Assembly (NCBI GenBank): GCA_963580285.1
Contig: OY757019.1
Location: 67,075,076-67,139,075 of the forward strand
Origin: Lucinisca nassula
Taxonomy: Eukaryota; Mollusca; Bivalvia; Lucinida; Lucinidae
Length of the DNA stretch: 64,000 bases
Direction: 5' to 3'
The translations under genes and the position numbers were made by a program. The notes under the pieces were generated by a model that did not search any database, had not been told where the DNA came from, and saw only the letters and a program-made list of their open reading frames with translations. Shown piece by piece: positions 1 through 10,831 of the stretch. How positions within the stretch are numbered: the stretch's first letter is position 1; each line of letters opens with the position of its first letter.

Positions 1-408
1 GACCTTGACCTTGAAAGTGGGACTGGCTAGTGATATTGTCATAAGGAACATTTGTGTGAAGTTATATTGAAATTGGTGATAAAATGTAAGCGCTAGAGCA
101 ATGACAAAGTTTTTCTAAAAATAGCCACAGTGACCTTGACCTTGAAAGTGGAACTCGTTCCAGGTATTGTCATAAGGAACATTTTTGTGAAGTTATATTG
201 AAATCTGTGAAGAAATGTAGTCGCTAGAGCGATGACAAAGTTTTTCTAAAAATAGCCACAGTGACCTTGACCTTGAGAGTCCAAATCGCTCGAGATATTG
301 TCATAATGAACATTTGTGTGAAGTTATATTGAAATTGGTGAAGAAATGTAGGCGCTAGAGCGATGACAAAGTTTTTCTAAAAATAGCCACAGTGACCTTG
401 ACCTTGAA
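1..408. repeat. ~131-bp tandem array with DR0 receptor-like motif
   Basis: About three units of ~131 bp, each carrying TGACCTTGACCTTGA (131-145, 262-276, 393-407; the first is cut by the window edge) followed by a conserved block ending in tttttctaaaaatagccac. The reverse complement, TCAAGGTCAAGGTCA, is a direct repeat of the nuclear-receptor half-site with no spacer. A similar ~145-bp array lies at 22989-23740. No coding potential. Confidence 0.85.
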
Positions 409-424
409 GGGGGGGGGGTGGGTG

Positions 425-708
425 TCTGGATGGACAAAAATTATGGTACCACTAGAAAGGTCTTGTGACAAGGAGTGCACATGTGAAATATGAAAGCCCT
501 ACTACTTACCAATCGAAAGTTATGGCCAATGTTAAAGTTTATAAAAGTAGGTCAAATGTCGAGGTCAAGGTCACGAGGTAAAAAATTATGGTACCACTAG
601 AAAGGTCTTGTGACAAGGAGTGCACATTTGTAATATGAAAGCCCTACCACTTACCAATCGAAAGTTATGGCCAATGTTAAAGTTTTTAATAAGTAGGTCA
701 AACATCAC

Positions 709-742
<34 letters not shown>

Positions 743-1251
743 CTAGAAAGGTCTTGTGACAAGGAATGCACATGTGAAATATGAAAGCCCTATCACTTAC
801 CAATCGAAAGTTATGGCCAATGTTAATGTTTTTTAAAAATTTTGAAAAAAATAGGTCAAAGGTCAAGTTCAAGGTCACGAGATCAAAAATTATGGTACCA
901 CTGGAAAGGTCTTGTGATAAGGTATACACATGTGAAATATGAAAGCTCTATCTATTACCATTCAAAAGTTATGCCCAATGTTAAGGTTTTTGTAGACAGA
1001 CAAACAAACGGACAAATTTTGAAAAAAATAGGTCAAAGTTCAAGGTCACAAGATCAAAAATTATGGTACCACTGGAAAGGTCTTGTGATAAGGTATGCAC
1101 ATGTGAAATATGAAAGCTCTATCTATTACCATTCAAAAGTTATGCCCCATGTTAAGGTTTGTGTAGACAGACAGACAGACAAACAGACAAACAGACAGAC
1201 AGACCAAAAACTATATGCCCCCGAATCTCTTAGATTCCGGGGGCATAAAAA
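425..1251 (+). repeat. ~146-170-bp tandem array and 3' end of a hairpin element
   Basis: Five units begin with attatggtaccact near 439, 586, 730, 889 and 1059, with conserved 'gtgaaatatgaaagc' and 'aaagttatggccaatgtt' blocks. The array runs into an (ACAG)n-like stretch (1169-1205) and a 3' terminal hairpin (1214-1247) whose arms are ATGCCCCC and GGGGGCAT, then taaaa. This order (tandem core, short simple repeat, hairpin, A-rich flank) is the 3' architecture shared by all hairpin elements here. The 161-codon frame through the array is a by-product of the repeats. Confidence 0.8.
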
Positions 1252-2420
1252 TGAAATCCAACAGGTGGGTTTGGAGAAGGTTTTTAAAGATTTTTATTTT
1301 TTTTGTGTGGTTTTGTTGCCATGGTAACCAGAGTTCCGGGTGTAACAAAATTCTTGGAATGAATTTAGAAGAGGACTAAGTAAGGAACATTCCTGTGAAG
1401 TTTGGTTACAATTGGCCCAGTAGTTTAGGAGGAGAAGATGTTTTAGCATTACACTATATGTTAAATAGGGAAAATAAGCCACGCCCATGGCGGCCATGTT
1501 TTTTGTCGGATCAAAATTTCTTCAAGGAATCTTAAAGAGGTCCACCCAAGGAACATTCATGCAAAATAAAAATGAAATTCAACAGGTGGTTTTGGTAGGA
1601 GAAGATTTTTAAAGGTTTTTATTCTTTTGTGTGGTTTTGTTGCCATGGTAACCAGAGTTCTGGGTGTAACAAAATTCTTGGAAGGAATTTAGAAGAGGAC
1701 TAAGTAAGGAACATTCCTGTGAAGTTTGGTTACAATTGGCCCAGTAGTTTAGGAGGAGATGTTTTAGCATTACACTATCTGTTAAATAGTGAAAATAAGC
1801 CCCGCCCATGGGGGCCATGTTTTTTGTCGGATCAAAATTTCTTCAAGGAATCTGAAAGAGGTTCACCCAAGGAACATTCATGCAAAATAAAAATGAAATC
1901 CAACAGGTGGTTTTGGAGGAGAAGATTTTTAAAGACTTTTATTTTTTGTGTGGTTTTGTTGCCATTGCAACCAGAGTTCTTGGTGTAACAAAATTCTTGG
2001 AACGAATTTAGAAGAGGACTAAGTAAGGAACATTCTTATGAAGTTTGGTTACAATTGGCCCAGTAGTTTAGGAGGAGAAGATGTTTTGGCATTACACTAT
2101 ATGTTAAATAGTGAAAATAAGCCCCGCCCATGGCGGCCATGTTTTTTGTCGGATCAAAATTTCTTCAAGGTATCTGAAAGAGGTCCACCCAAGGAACATT
2201 CATGCTAAATAAAAATGAAATCCAACAGGTGGTTTTGGAGGAGAAGATTTTTAAAGATTTTTATTTTTTTGTGGTTTTGTTGCCATGGCAATCAGAGTTC
2301 TGGATGTAACAAAATTCTTTGAAGGAATTTAGAAGAGGACTATGTAAGGAACATTCCTGTGAAGTTTGGTTACAATTGGCCCAGTAGTTGAGGAGAAGAT
2401 GTTAAAAGAAAAAAAGTTAA
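1252..2420 (+). repeat. Four ~320-bp tandem units
   Basis: The phrase ttgccatggtaaccagag recurs near 1316, 1640, 1959 and 2280, giving a period of 319-324 bp. Each unit also carries 'aggaacattcctgtgaagtttggttacaa' and 'ggcggccatgttttttgtcgg' type blocks, split here for length. The wording resembles the 3' tails of the hairpin elements elsewhere in the window (tgaagtttggtcaaa, ggtttaggaggagatg), so this is probably an array of a related core. No gene is supported. Confidence 0.75.
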
Positions 2421-2818
2421 CGCATGGACGACTGGATGCACGGCGGACACAGGGCCATGACAATAGCCCTGCTGGCCGATGGAGCTAAAAATCGGCATTT
2501 TCAGCAATCAAAGAGACGTAACTTTATGACAAATGGGCCGAAAGATCTGACCAAAACTGAAAGGGCTACGGTGATGACAAATTTTATCACCAGCCATTTA
2601 CATATAAGTTTCAGAAAGATTCGATCAAAACTGAAAGGGCTACAGTGATGACAAGGTCAAAAATTGGCATTTTTTAGCAATCAAAGGGATGTAACTCTAT
2701 GATAAATGGGCCGACTTGGCCGGTATTCGGATTCATCTGAATTTTTATCCCCAGCCCACTTACATATAAGTTTCAGAAAGATCCTATCTAAACTAAAGGG
2801 GCTACAGTGATGACAAGG
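2421..2818 (+). repeat. Fragment of the 'ggctacagtgatgacaagg' repeat family
   Basis: Contains a GC-rich hairpin-like stretch (2445-2490) followed by about two units with gcaatcaaagggatgtaac and gtttcagaaagatccgatc. The same ~160-bp unit is arrayed at 58300-59500. The piece looks like the end of one element abutting the start of another; its precise ends are not clear. Confidence 0.6.
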
Positions 2819-2820
2819 TC

Positions 2821-4309
2821 AACAAGAGGGCCCAATGGCCCTATATCGCTCACCTGTGTACCAGAAAAATCATAAATGTTTTAAGAATGTCCATCAGGGC
2901 TTGAAGAAATAGACCGTGCTACATGGTGCTTCCATACAGAGCTGGAAGCAACCACACATGAGTACTGGTAAACAGCTTAGAGGTTCTAAGCCTGCCCAGG
3001 AAAAGTGGTGCCAGTTGAACCGTCTATGCATTATTGGTCTTATTGGTTTCATTGGGCAATAGAGCTTAAGATGTCATTTCATCTCAAAGTAGGGTAAAAG
3101 TCCCACAAATCTGGAAGCAAAGTCTCAAAAGTAACCTACACAGTGTTGACGGGGATGTTGAACCTCAAAGCAATCACAAGGGGGCCATAATGGCCCTGGA
3201 TTGCTCACCTGATCCATATTGTACAAATGGAATTGGAGATAATATATGGTAGAGTAGAGGGTTTGAGCAATTTTGGTTGACACAAGGAGGCTTTTATAAT
3301 TTTAGCCATCTTGTTCATCCAAGGACAATGGGGTTGAGCAATTTTGAAAGCTTTTTTTCCATTATGAGTCTATGGGAGCGAAGGGGCCCAGGGGCGTGGC
3401 CCATTGAGAACCCAGGGGCATGATTGGCAGGAATTATGTAGATGACCACTTGCCGTTACTACAAGCTAAATATATAAGCTCTTGGCCCTGCAGTTTCAGA
3501 GAAGAAGATTTTTGAAGCCTTTTCCATTATGAGTCTATGGGAGGGAAGGGGCCCCGGGGCGTGGCCCATTTGGAACCCAGGGGAATGATTGGCAGGAATT
3601 ATGTAGGTAACCTCTTGCCGTTGCTACATGCTAAATATCTAAGCTCTGGGCCCTGTGGTTTCAGAGAAGAAGATTTTTGAACTTTTTTTTCCAATATGAG
3701 TTTATAGGAGCTAAGGGGTCCTGGGGTGTGGACAATTTGCACCCCAGGGGCATGATTGTCAGGAATTATGTAGGTCACGACTTGCCGTTGCTACATGCTA
3801 AATATCTAAGCTCTGGGCCCTGTGGTTTCAGAGAAGAAGATTTTTGAAGCTTTTTTTCCGTTATGAGTCTATGTACCAAATATCAAAGACCTGGGCCTTG
3901 GGGTTTCAGAGAAGAAGATTTTCAAAGATTTTCCCTTTATAAGCCTATGTAAAACCAAAGGGCCCCGAGGAGGGGGCATTTTTGGCCCCAGGGGTCCACT
4001 AGATAGAGCTTCATACCAAATATCAAAGACCTGGGCCTTGTTGTTTCAGAGAAGGAGATTTTTTAAGTTTTCGCTGAAAAAAATCTATTTTTGGCTCCTT
4101 TGACCCAGATGAGCAATGGACTGGAACCATTTGAACAACTTTGAAAGGGGACCACCAAAGGATCATTCCTGTGAAGTTTGGTCAAAATCTGATCAGTGGT
4201 TTAGGAGGAGATGTCGTTTGAAGAAATTGTTTACACACGGACGCACGACGGACGATGGACAAAAAGTGATCCCAAAAGCTCACCTCGTCACTACGTGACG
4301 GTGAGCTAA
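2821..4309 (+). mobile_element. Hairpin (pearl/HINE-like) element with type 2 then type 1 core units
   Basis: The 5' end is a CAAGAGGGCCCAATGGCCCT hairpin followed by atcgctcacctg. A SINE-like insert (2880-3172) and a second 5' head (near 3175, AGGGGGCCATAATGGCCCT-like) follow, then type 2 units (3350-3880), type 1 units (3880-4080) and a single-copy tail (gaccaccaaaggatcattcc, gtttaggaggagatgtcg, gcacgacggacgatgg) closed by the 3' hairpin AGCTCACC...GGTGAGCT (4278-4308). The mix of core types suggests recombination between related elements. Family name is inferred from structure. Confidence 0.65.
2880..3172 (+). repeat. SINE-like interspersed element, full or nearly full copy
   Basis: Carries blocks found elsewhere at 11699-11866, 29376-29508, 43379-43537 and (reverse strand) 56785-57084: gtaaacagcttagaggttc, attggtttcattgggcaa, gatgtcatttcatctcaa, gtaaaagtcccacaaa, and a 3' end near gacggggatgttgaacctc. 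At 29480-29508 the tail runs into (CAAA)n, which is typical of a SINE tail. No tRNA-like promoter boxes are obvious in the 5' part, so the class is uncertain. Confidence 0.6.
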
Positions 4310-4987
4310 AAATATAATCCGCACTATGATGAAGTACGGGGGACGTTTTACTGCTGCCACACAGCACTAAACACCAGTTGCAGTGTCGTAAAATAAATGA
4401 AAAAGGTTCATTTTGGAAGCAAAGAATACATATTAGAATGAAAACGGAAACTCGGTTTTATAAATAAAAATCAAAAATGAGTGCCTTTAAGAGCAATGAA
4501 AACATTCATAAGAAAGAAAATGGGTCATACTACGTAGTTTCGGCTGATAAAGCCTCATCAGTGACCCTGTAATGATCCGGCAAAGAAAGCCAGAGGAAAC
4601 ATACTGTAATTTTGCGAATTTCGAATAGGCAGTCGATTCAAAGACTGATATAAATCAAAATGGGGTCTAAATAATTAAAAGCCTGTCTAGAATATGAGTC
4701 TAAACCAATAATTTATTTCTGATTTCTCAGAATATTCACGCTGATCTCAAAGGACCAAAAGTAAAATATAAACTGCACTATGGTTGATGTACGGGGAGAC
4801 ATTTTACAGCCGCCACACGGCACAACACCAGCTGCTGTGAAGGCAAATAAAAATCAAAAATGATTATAAAGTTTCTTCATAAACAGCACTGTTGTCTGCA
4901 AGGCTGAATACGCCCTGTAGCATCAATTTCAGCGGTACTCGATTTTCAAATTACAAGCAATGGACTTGATGCATCCAAAGAAAATAA
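4308..4987 (-). mobile_element. Retrozyme-like element, 454-nt unit in partial tandem dimer, with hammerhead ribozyme
   Basis: The unit starts at aaaatataatccgcactatg (4308-4328) and restarts at the matching text near 4762-4782, a period of 454 bp; the second unit is partial and ends near 4987 where a hairpin element begins. The first unit contains a complete type I hammerhead ribozyme on the minus strand (4522-4567). Partial head-to-tail dimers with a hammerhead are the hallmark of metazoan retrozymes, small non-autonomous retroelements that give rise to circular RNAs. No protein is encoded. The same unit start recurs at 6227, 9178, 10567, 16332, 20673, 20945 and 21322. Confidence 0.8.
4522..4567 (-). 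ncRNA. Type I hammerhead ribozyme (GUA cleavage site)
   Basis: Read on the minus strand: stem I GGGUCA, core CUGAUGA, stem II GGC-loop UUUAUCA-GCC, core GAA, stem III ACUACGUAGU, cleavage nucleotide A, stem I strand UGACCC. All catalytic core bases (C3, G5, A6, G8, A9, G12, A13, A14) are present, and stems I and II pair perfectly. Predicted cleavage lies between plus positions 4528 and 4527. Stem III is very short and self-complementary; such hammerheads usually work better as dimers. No deviation from the consensus core is seen. Confidence 0.92.
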
Positions 4988-6221
4988 CAAGAGGGCCTAG
5001 AGGGCCTTTAATCGCTCACCTGAGAATCAGTGTCTCTAGTACATTCTTGGCCCAAGGGCTATACTAGGTGAAGCTTCATACCAAATATCAAAGACCTGAG
5101 CCTTGTGGTTTCAGAGATGAAGATTTTTAAATAATTTCCCTATATAAGCCTATGAAAAACTGAAAGGGCCCTGGGGATGGGGGCATTTTTGGCCCCAGGG
5201 CTATAATTTGAACAATCTTGGTAGAGGTCCACTAGATGAAGCTTCACACCAAATATCAAAGATCTGAGCCTTGCGGTTTCAGAGAAGATGATTTCTAAAG
5301 ATTTTCCCTATAAAAGCCTATGTAAACCAAAGGTCCCCGGGGCGGGGCATTTTTGGCCCTAGGGCTATAATTTGAACAATCTTGGTAGAGGTCCTCTAGG
5401 TGAAGCTTCACACCAAATATCAAAAACCTGGGCCTTGTGGTGTTAGAGAAGCAGACTTTTAAAGATTTTCCCTATATAAGCCTATGTAAACCCAAAGGCC
5501 CCTGGGGCGGGGGAATTTTTTGCCCTAGGGCTATAATTTGAACAATCTTGGTAGAGGTCCACTAGATGAAGCTTCACACCAAATATCAAAGATCTGAGCA
5601 TTGCGGTTTCAGAGAAGAAAATTTTTAAAGATTTTCCCTGTATAAATCTATGTAAAACCAAACGCCCCCGGGGCGTGGGAATTTTGGCCCTAGGGCTATA
5701 ATTTGAACAATCTTGGTAGAGATCCACTAGGTGAAGCCTCACACCAAATATCAAAGACCTGGGCCTTGTGATTTCAGAGAAGAAGATTTTTAAAGATTTT
5801 CCCTATATAAGCCAATATAAACCCAAAGGCCCCCGGGGCAGGGGCATTTCTGGCCAAAGGGCCATAATTTGAACAACCTTGGTAGAGGTTCACTAGATGA
5901 AGCTTCATACCAAATATCAAAGACCTGGGCCTTGCGGTTTCAGAGAAGAAGACTTTTAAAGTTTTCATTTTAAAAATCTATTTTTAGCTCCTGTGACCTA
6001 GATGTGCAATGGACTGGAACCATTCGAACAACTTTGAAAGGGGGCCACCTAAGGATCATTCCTGTGAAGTTTGGTTTTAATCCAATCAGTGGTTTAGGAG
6101 GAGATGTCATTTGAAGAAAAAGTTTACACACGCACACCCGCACAAACGCCCACACGCACGACAGACAACAGACAAAAAGTGATCCCAAAAGCTCACCTCG
6201 TTACTACGTGACAGGTAAGCT
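4988..6221 (+). mobile_element. Hairpin element of type 1 units
   Basis: Starts with CAAGAGGGCCTAGAGGGCC and ends with the 3' hairpin (AGCTCACCTCG...ACAGGTAAGCT, 6190-6221). Between them are about six type 1 units of ~166 bp (tataatttgaacaatcttgg, gtccactagatgaagcttc, aaatatcaaagacctgggcc, tttcagagaagaagattttt) and the single-copy tail with the GCACACCCGCACAAACGCC-like simple repeat. The part from 5424 onward belongs to the large segmental duplication. Confidence 0.75.
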
Positions 6222-6757
6222 AAAAATATAATCTGCACTATGATGTTTTAAGCCTGCATAAAACAAGTGGGCCCCGGCACGGGGACATTTTTGGCCCCAG
6301 CACTATAATTTGAACAATCTTAGTAGGGGTCCACTAGTTGAAGCTTCATACCAAATATCAAAGACATGGGCCTTCAGAGAAGAAGATTTTTAAATATTTT
6401 CTCTATATATTCCTATGTAAAATCAAAGGAACCCGGGGAGGGGGCATTTTTGGCCCCAGCACTAAAATTTGAACAATCTTGGTAGGGATCCACTAGATGA
6501 AACTTCGTACCAAATATCAAAGACCTGGGCCTTATGGTTTAAGAGAAGAAGATTTTTTAAGTTTTCATTAAAAAAATCTATTTTTGGCCCCTGTGACCTT
6601 GATGTGCAGCAGACCAGAACCAGTTGAACAACTTTGAAAAGGGTCCACCTAAGGATCATTCCTGTGAAGTTTGGTCAAAATCCGATCAGTGGTTTAGGAG
6701 GAGATGTCGTCTGAAGAAATTGTTAACCAGGGGTGACAGACAAAAAGTGATCCTTAT
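6222..6757 (+). repeat. Retrozyme 5' fragment, type 1 units and truncated element tail
   Basis: Begins with a short piece of the retrozyme unit (aaaatataatctgcactatgatg, 6226-6247), then two to three type 1 units and the usual tail (aaggatcattcctgtgaag, gtttaggaggagatgtcg). The tail stops at gacaaaaagtgatcc without the normal AGCTCACC hairpin, and the next element begins at once. The same truncated tail is seen at 16865 (the duplicate) and at 62700-62734. Confidence 0.65.
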
Positions 6758-8233
6758 ACTAGACAAAAGTGCCCAGTGGGGCACGTATACCCCCGGCCAG
6801 TGCCATCACCTCAGCTGAAAATAGCAATGTCAAAAGCTTCTTTGCATATACAGGCCATATTCCATAGAATTGCCATTTTCAAGATTCAAAGGGCAATAAC
6901 TCTGAAAGTAGGAAAGCAAGAGTTATGGTTCATGTGTTCTGCATGTCGTCTCATGGTGTTCAACATTCGTGAGGAGTTTCATGAAAATATGTCAAGACGG
7001 TTAAAAGTAATCATGGAGAAGACAGGAAGATGTTAGCAGACAAATAATTTACAATCTTCAAAGGGAAAAAATTTGTAATGTATGCAAACAACAGTTATGG
7101 TTCTTGTGTTCTGCCCACCCTATTATCTTGCTTCACATTTGTTTGAAGTTTCATGAAATTATCTCAAATGGCTTTAAAGTTACCGAGCGGACACAAGTGT
7201 ATGGTAAAACTCGTAATATTCAAAGGGCAATAACTCTGAAAGTAGGAAAGCAAGAGTTACGGTTCATTTGTTCTGCATGTCGTCTGATGGTGTTTAACAT
7301 TTATGTGAAGTTTCATGAAAATATATCAGGCAGATGAAAAGTTATGGAGCAGACACGAAAATGCAAGTTGAAACATACAAAGGGCAATAACTCTGAAAGT
7401 AGAAAAGCAAGAGTTACAGTTCATGTGTTCTGCACGTCGTCTCATGGTGTTTAACATTTATGTGAAGTTTCATGAAAATATGTCAAGCGGTTGAAAAGTT
7501 ATAGAGCGGACACGAAAATGCAAGTTAAAACATACAAAGGGCAATAACTCTGAAAGTAGAAAAGGAAGACTTACGGTTCATGTGTTCTGCACGTCATCTC
7601 ATGGTGTTTAACATTTATGTGAAGTTTCATGAAAATATATCAAGCAGTTGAAAAGTTATGGAGCGGACACGAAAATGCAAGTTAAAACATACAAAGGGCA
7701 ATAACTCTGAAAGTAGAAAAGGAAGACTTACGGTTCATGTGTTCTGCACGTCATCTCATGGTGTTTAACATTTATGTGAAGTTTCATGAAAATATATCAA
7801 GCAGTTGAAAAGTTATGGAGCGGACACGAAAATGCAAGTTAAAACATACAAAGGGCAATAACTCTGAAAGTAGAAAAGCAAGAGTTACGGTTCATGTGTT
7901 CAGCACGTCGTCTCATGGTGTTTAATATTTATGTGACGTTTCATGAAAATATATCAAGCGGTTGAAAAGTTATGGAGCGGAAACCGAAATGCAAGTTAAA
8001 ACATACAAAGGGCAATAACTCTGAAAGTAGAAAAGCAAGCATTACAGTTCATGTGTTCTGCACATTGTCTCATGGTGTTTAACATTTATGTGAAGTTTCA
8101 TGAAAATATGCCAAGTGGTTTAAAAGTTATGGAGTGGACACGAAAATGTTAACAGACACACAAACACAAACACACAGAAAATATGAAAACTATATACCCC
8201 CTATGGCATCCTCCGTATGCTGGGGGTATAATA
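6758..8233 (+). mobile_element. Hairpin element H with ~157-bp units
   Basis: The 5' end has the hairpin GTGCCCAGTGGGGCAC followed by GTATACCCCCGGCC. The core is about eight units of ~157 bp carrying aaagggcaataactctgaaa, catgtgttctgcacgtcgtc and gtttcatgaaaatatatcaa. A (CACA)n stretch leads to the 3' hairpin 8191-8230 (TATATACCCCC ... GGGGGTATA). The 3' right arm repeats, in reverse complement, the 5' tag. Two adjacent units (about 7536-7850) are nearly identical, a sign of recent unit duplication. Paralogue at 16865-18338. Confidence 0.75.
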
Positions 8234-8998
8234 AAACACAAGAGGGCCATGATGGCCCTGGATCGCTCACCTGATCCATAGAGTAACAAGTGGGCCCCGG
8301 GGAGGGTCATTATTGATCCCAGGGCTATAATGTGCATAATGTTGAGGGAGGTCTAAAAAGGTGAAGCTTCATACCAAATATCAACAAAGGCTATAATTTG
8401 AACAATCTTGGCAAAGGTCCACTAGATGGAGCTACACACCAAATATCAAAGACCTGGGCCTTGCTGTTTCAGAGAAGATTTTCAAAGAATATCTTTATAT
8501 AAGTCTATTTAAAACCAAAGGGCCCCGGGACGGGGGCATTTGTGGCCCTTGGGCTATAATGTGAACAATCTTGGTAGAGGTCGCCTAGATGAAGCTCCCT
8601 ACCAAATATCAAAGACATGGGCCTTGTAGTTTCGGAGAAGATTTTTAAAGATTTCCCTTTATAAGTCTATGTAAAACCAAAGGGTCTCGGGGAGGGGGCA
8701 TTTTTGGCTCCAGGGCTATAATTTGGACAATCTTGATAGAGGTCCACAAGATGAAATTTCACACCAAATATCAAAGACCTAGGCCTTGTGGTTTCACAGA
8801 AGAAGATTTTTAAAGATTTTCCCTAACTATGTAAGTCTATGTAAAACCAAAGGGCCCTGAGACGGGGGCATTTTTGGTCCAGGCACTATAATTCGAACAA
8901 TCACGGTAGGGGTCCATTAGATGAAGCTACATACCAAATACCTAAGACCTGGGCCTTGCGGTTTCAGAAAAGAAGATGTGTAAAGATGTTCTCTATAT

Positions 8999-9332
8999 AA
9001 ATATGTTCTATAAAAGGGTTATCCTTTGGAAGCAAGGAATACACCACAGAAGTGAAAAATATGGAGTGTACATGTTTTCTGGGCCAGACTAGCTAGTTTC
9101 GGCCAATTAGACCTCATCAGTGACCCTCAGATATTTTCAAATTCCACAATGGAATCAATGATCCCAAAGGACAAGAAAATATAATCTACACTATGATGTA
9201 GGGCAGGGAGACGTTTTACCGCCACCACACATTCCCACACACCAGCTGTAGTGAAGTTAAATATGTTCTATAAAAGGGTTATCCTTTGGAAGCAAGGAAT
9301 ACACCACAGAAGTGAAAAATATGGAGTGTATA
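8999..9332 (-). mobile_element. Retrozyme-like element, 260-nt unit, partial dimer
   Basis: The text aaatatgttctataaaaggg begins at 8999 and again at 9259, giving a 260-bp unit followed by about 73 bp of a second copy. The unit holds a complete minus-strand hammerhead (9081-9126) and the family marker aaaatataatctacactatg (9178). The paralogous copy B has the uninterrupted sequence ctctatataaagcacatgta (19262-19281), so this insertion is datable as later than the segmental duplication, unless copy B lost it cleanly. No coding capacity. Confidence 0.85.
9081..9126 (-). ncRNA. Type I hammerhead ribozyme (GUC cleavage site)
   Basis: Minus-strand order: stem I GGGUCA, core CUGAUGA, stem II GGUC-loop UAAUU-GGCC, core GAA, stem III ACUAGCUAGU, cleavage C, stem I strand UGGCCC. 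Stem I and stem II each contain one G-U wobble, otherwise all pairs are canonical. Predicted cleavage is between plus positions 9087 and 9086. Stem III is a self-complementary decamer. Confidence 0.92.
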
Positions 9333-10566
9333 TTTTCCGTATGGAAAGCCCATATAAAATCAAAGGGCCCCGGAGCGGGTGCATTTTTGGCCCAGGGGCT
9401 ATAATTTGAACCATCTTGGTAGAGGTTTACAAGATGAAGCTTCATACCATATATCAAAGACCTGGGCATTGCAGTTTCAGGGAAGAAGATTTTTAAAGAT
9501 TTTCCCTACATAAGCCCATGTAAAATCAAAGGGCCCCGGGGCGGGGGCATTTTTGGCCCAAATCCTATAATTTGAACAATCTTGGTAGCTGTCCACAAGA
9601 TGAAGCTTCATACCAAATAGCAAAGACCTCGGCCTTGCGGTTTCAGAGAAGAAGATTTATAAAGATTTTCCCTATATAAGCACATGTAAAACCAAAGGGC
9701 CCCAGACCGGGGGCATTTTTGGCCCCAGTACTATTATTTGAACAATCTTGGTAGGGGTCAATCAGATGAAGCTTCATACCAAATATTAAAGACCTGGGCC
9801 TTGCAATTTCAGAGAAGAAAATTTTTAAAGATTTTCCCTGTATAAGCCCATGTAAAACCAAAGGGCACCAGGGCGGGGGCATTTTTGGCCCCAGCACTAT
9901 AATTTGAACAATCTTGGTAGGGGTCCACCAGATGAAGCTTCATACCAAATATCAAAGATCTGGGCCTTGTGGTTTCAGAGAAGAAGATTTTTGAAGATTT
10001 TCCAAATATAAGCCCATGTAAAACCAAAGGGCACCAGGGCGGGGGCATTTTTAGCCCCAGCACTATAATTTGAACAATCTTGGTAGGGGTCCACTTGATG
10101 AAGCTCCATAACAAATATCAAAGACCTGGGCCTTGGGGTTTAAGGGAAGAAGATTTTCAAAGATTTTCACTATATAAGCCCATGTAAAACCAAAGGGCCC
10201 CGGGGAGGGGGCATTTTTGGCCCAAGCACTATAATTTGAACAATCTTTGTAGGGGTCCAATAGATAGAGCTTCATACCAAATATCAAAGTCCTGGGCCTT
10301 GTGGTTTCAGAAGGAGATTTTTTAAGTTTTCGCTGAAAAAAATCTATTTTTGGCTCCTGTGACCCAGATGTGCAACGGGCCGGAACCATTTGAAAAACTT
10401 TGAAAGGGGACCACCTAAGGATCATTCCTGTGAAGTTTGGTAAAAATCTGATTAGTGGTTTAGGAGGCGATGTCGTTTGAAGAAATTGTTTACGCACGGA
10501 CGCACGACGGACGATGGACAAAAAGTGATCCCAAAAGCTCACCTCGTCACTACGTGACGGTGAGCT

Positions 10567-10831
10567 AAAAATATAATCTGCACTATGATGAAGTACGGGG
10601 AGACGTTTTACGGCCGCCACACAGCACTGCAGTGTCGTAAAATAAATGAAAAAGGTTCACTTTGGAAGCAAAGAATACATATTAGAATGAAAACTGGAAA
10701 CTCGGTTTTATTGAGTTTTTTCATAAACAGCACTGTTGTCTGCAAGGCTGAATACGCACTGTAGCATCAATTTCAGCGGTACTCGATTTTCAAATTACAA
10801 GCACTGGACTTGATACATCCAAAGAAAATAA
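10567..10831 (-). mobile_element. Retrozyme derivative lacking the hammerhead
   Basis: Begins with the retrozyme unit start (aaaaatataatctgcactatg) directly after the terminal hairpin of the preceding element and continues through ttggaagcaaagaatacata and cactgttgtctgcaaggctg, as in 4308-4987. The segment that would hold the hammerhead is deleted (junction near ggttttattgag, 10704-10716). A nearly identical derivative is at 20673-20943. Confidence 0.7.

Larger units (their letters stand above)
8239..10566 (+). mobile_element. Hairpin element of type 1 units, interrupted by a retrozyme
   Basis: Starts with CAAGAGGGCCATGATGGCCC, then ggatcgctcacctgatcc, and ends with the 3' hairpin 10536-10566 (AGCTCACCTCG...GGTGAGCT). 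It holds about twelve type 1 units of ~166 bp and the single-copy tail ending in gcacgacggacgatggac. A retrozyme is inserted at 8999-9332 inside a unit, at the ctatataa|gcc position. The long reverse-strand reading frames across it (for example 10063-10620) only mirror the unit length. Confidence 0.75.
5424..10831 (+). repeat. Segmental duplication, copy A (~5.4 kb)
   Basis: Collinear with 15531-20943 at an offset of about 10.1 kb: the H elements (6758 / 16865), the terminal hairpins (8191 / 18297), the next element heads (8239 / 18345) and the retrozyme derivatives (10567 / 20673) match in order and spacing. Copy A has a retrozyme at 8999-9332 that copy B lacks; copy B has one extra type 1 unit (about 18560-18740) and an inverted-repeat transposon at 19507-19684 that copy A lacks. 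Confidence 0.85.

Noticed and set aside
842..1327. 161-codon frame at the left end
   Set aside because: It repeats the same peptide twice because it crosses two ~165-bp units and ends in the terminal simple repeat. No domain is recognisable.
7378..8130. CRISPR-like array
   Set aside because: Units of ~157 bp repeat over their whole length with no short repeat/unique spacer alternation, and the genome is eukaryotic.
8191..8230. Bacterial-type rho-independent terminators at the GC-rich hairpins followed by A or T runs
   Set aside because: The hairpins mark transposable-element ends at the same place in every copy and there are no transcription units before them.
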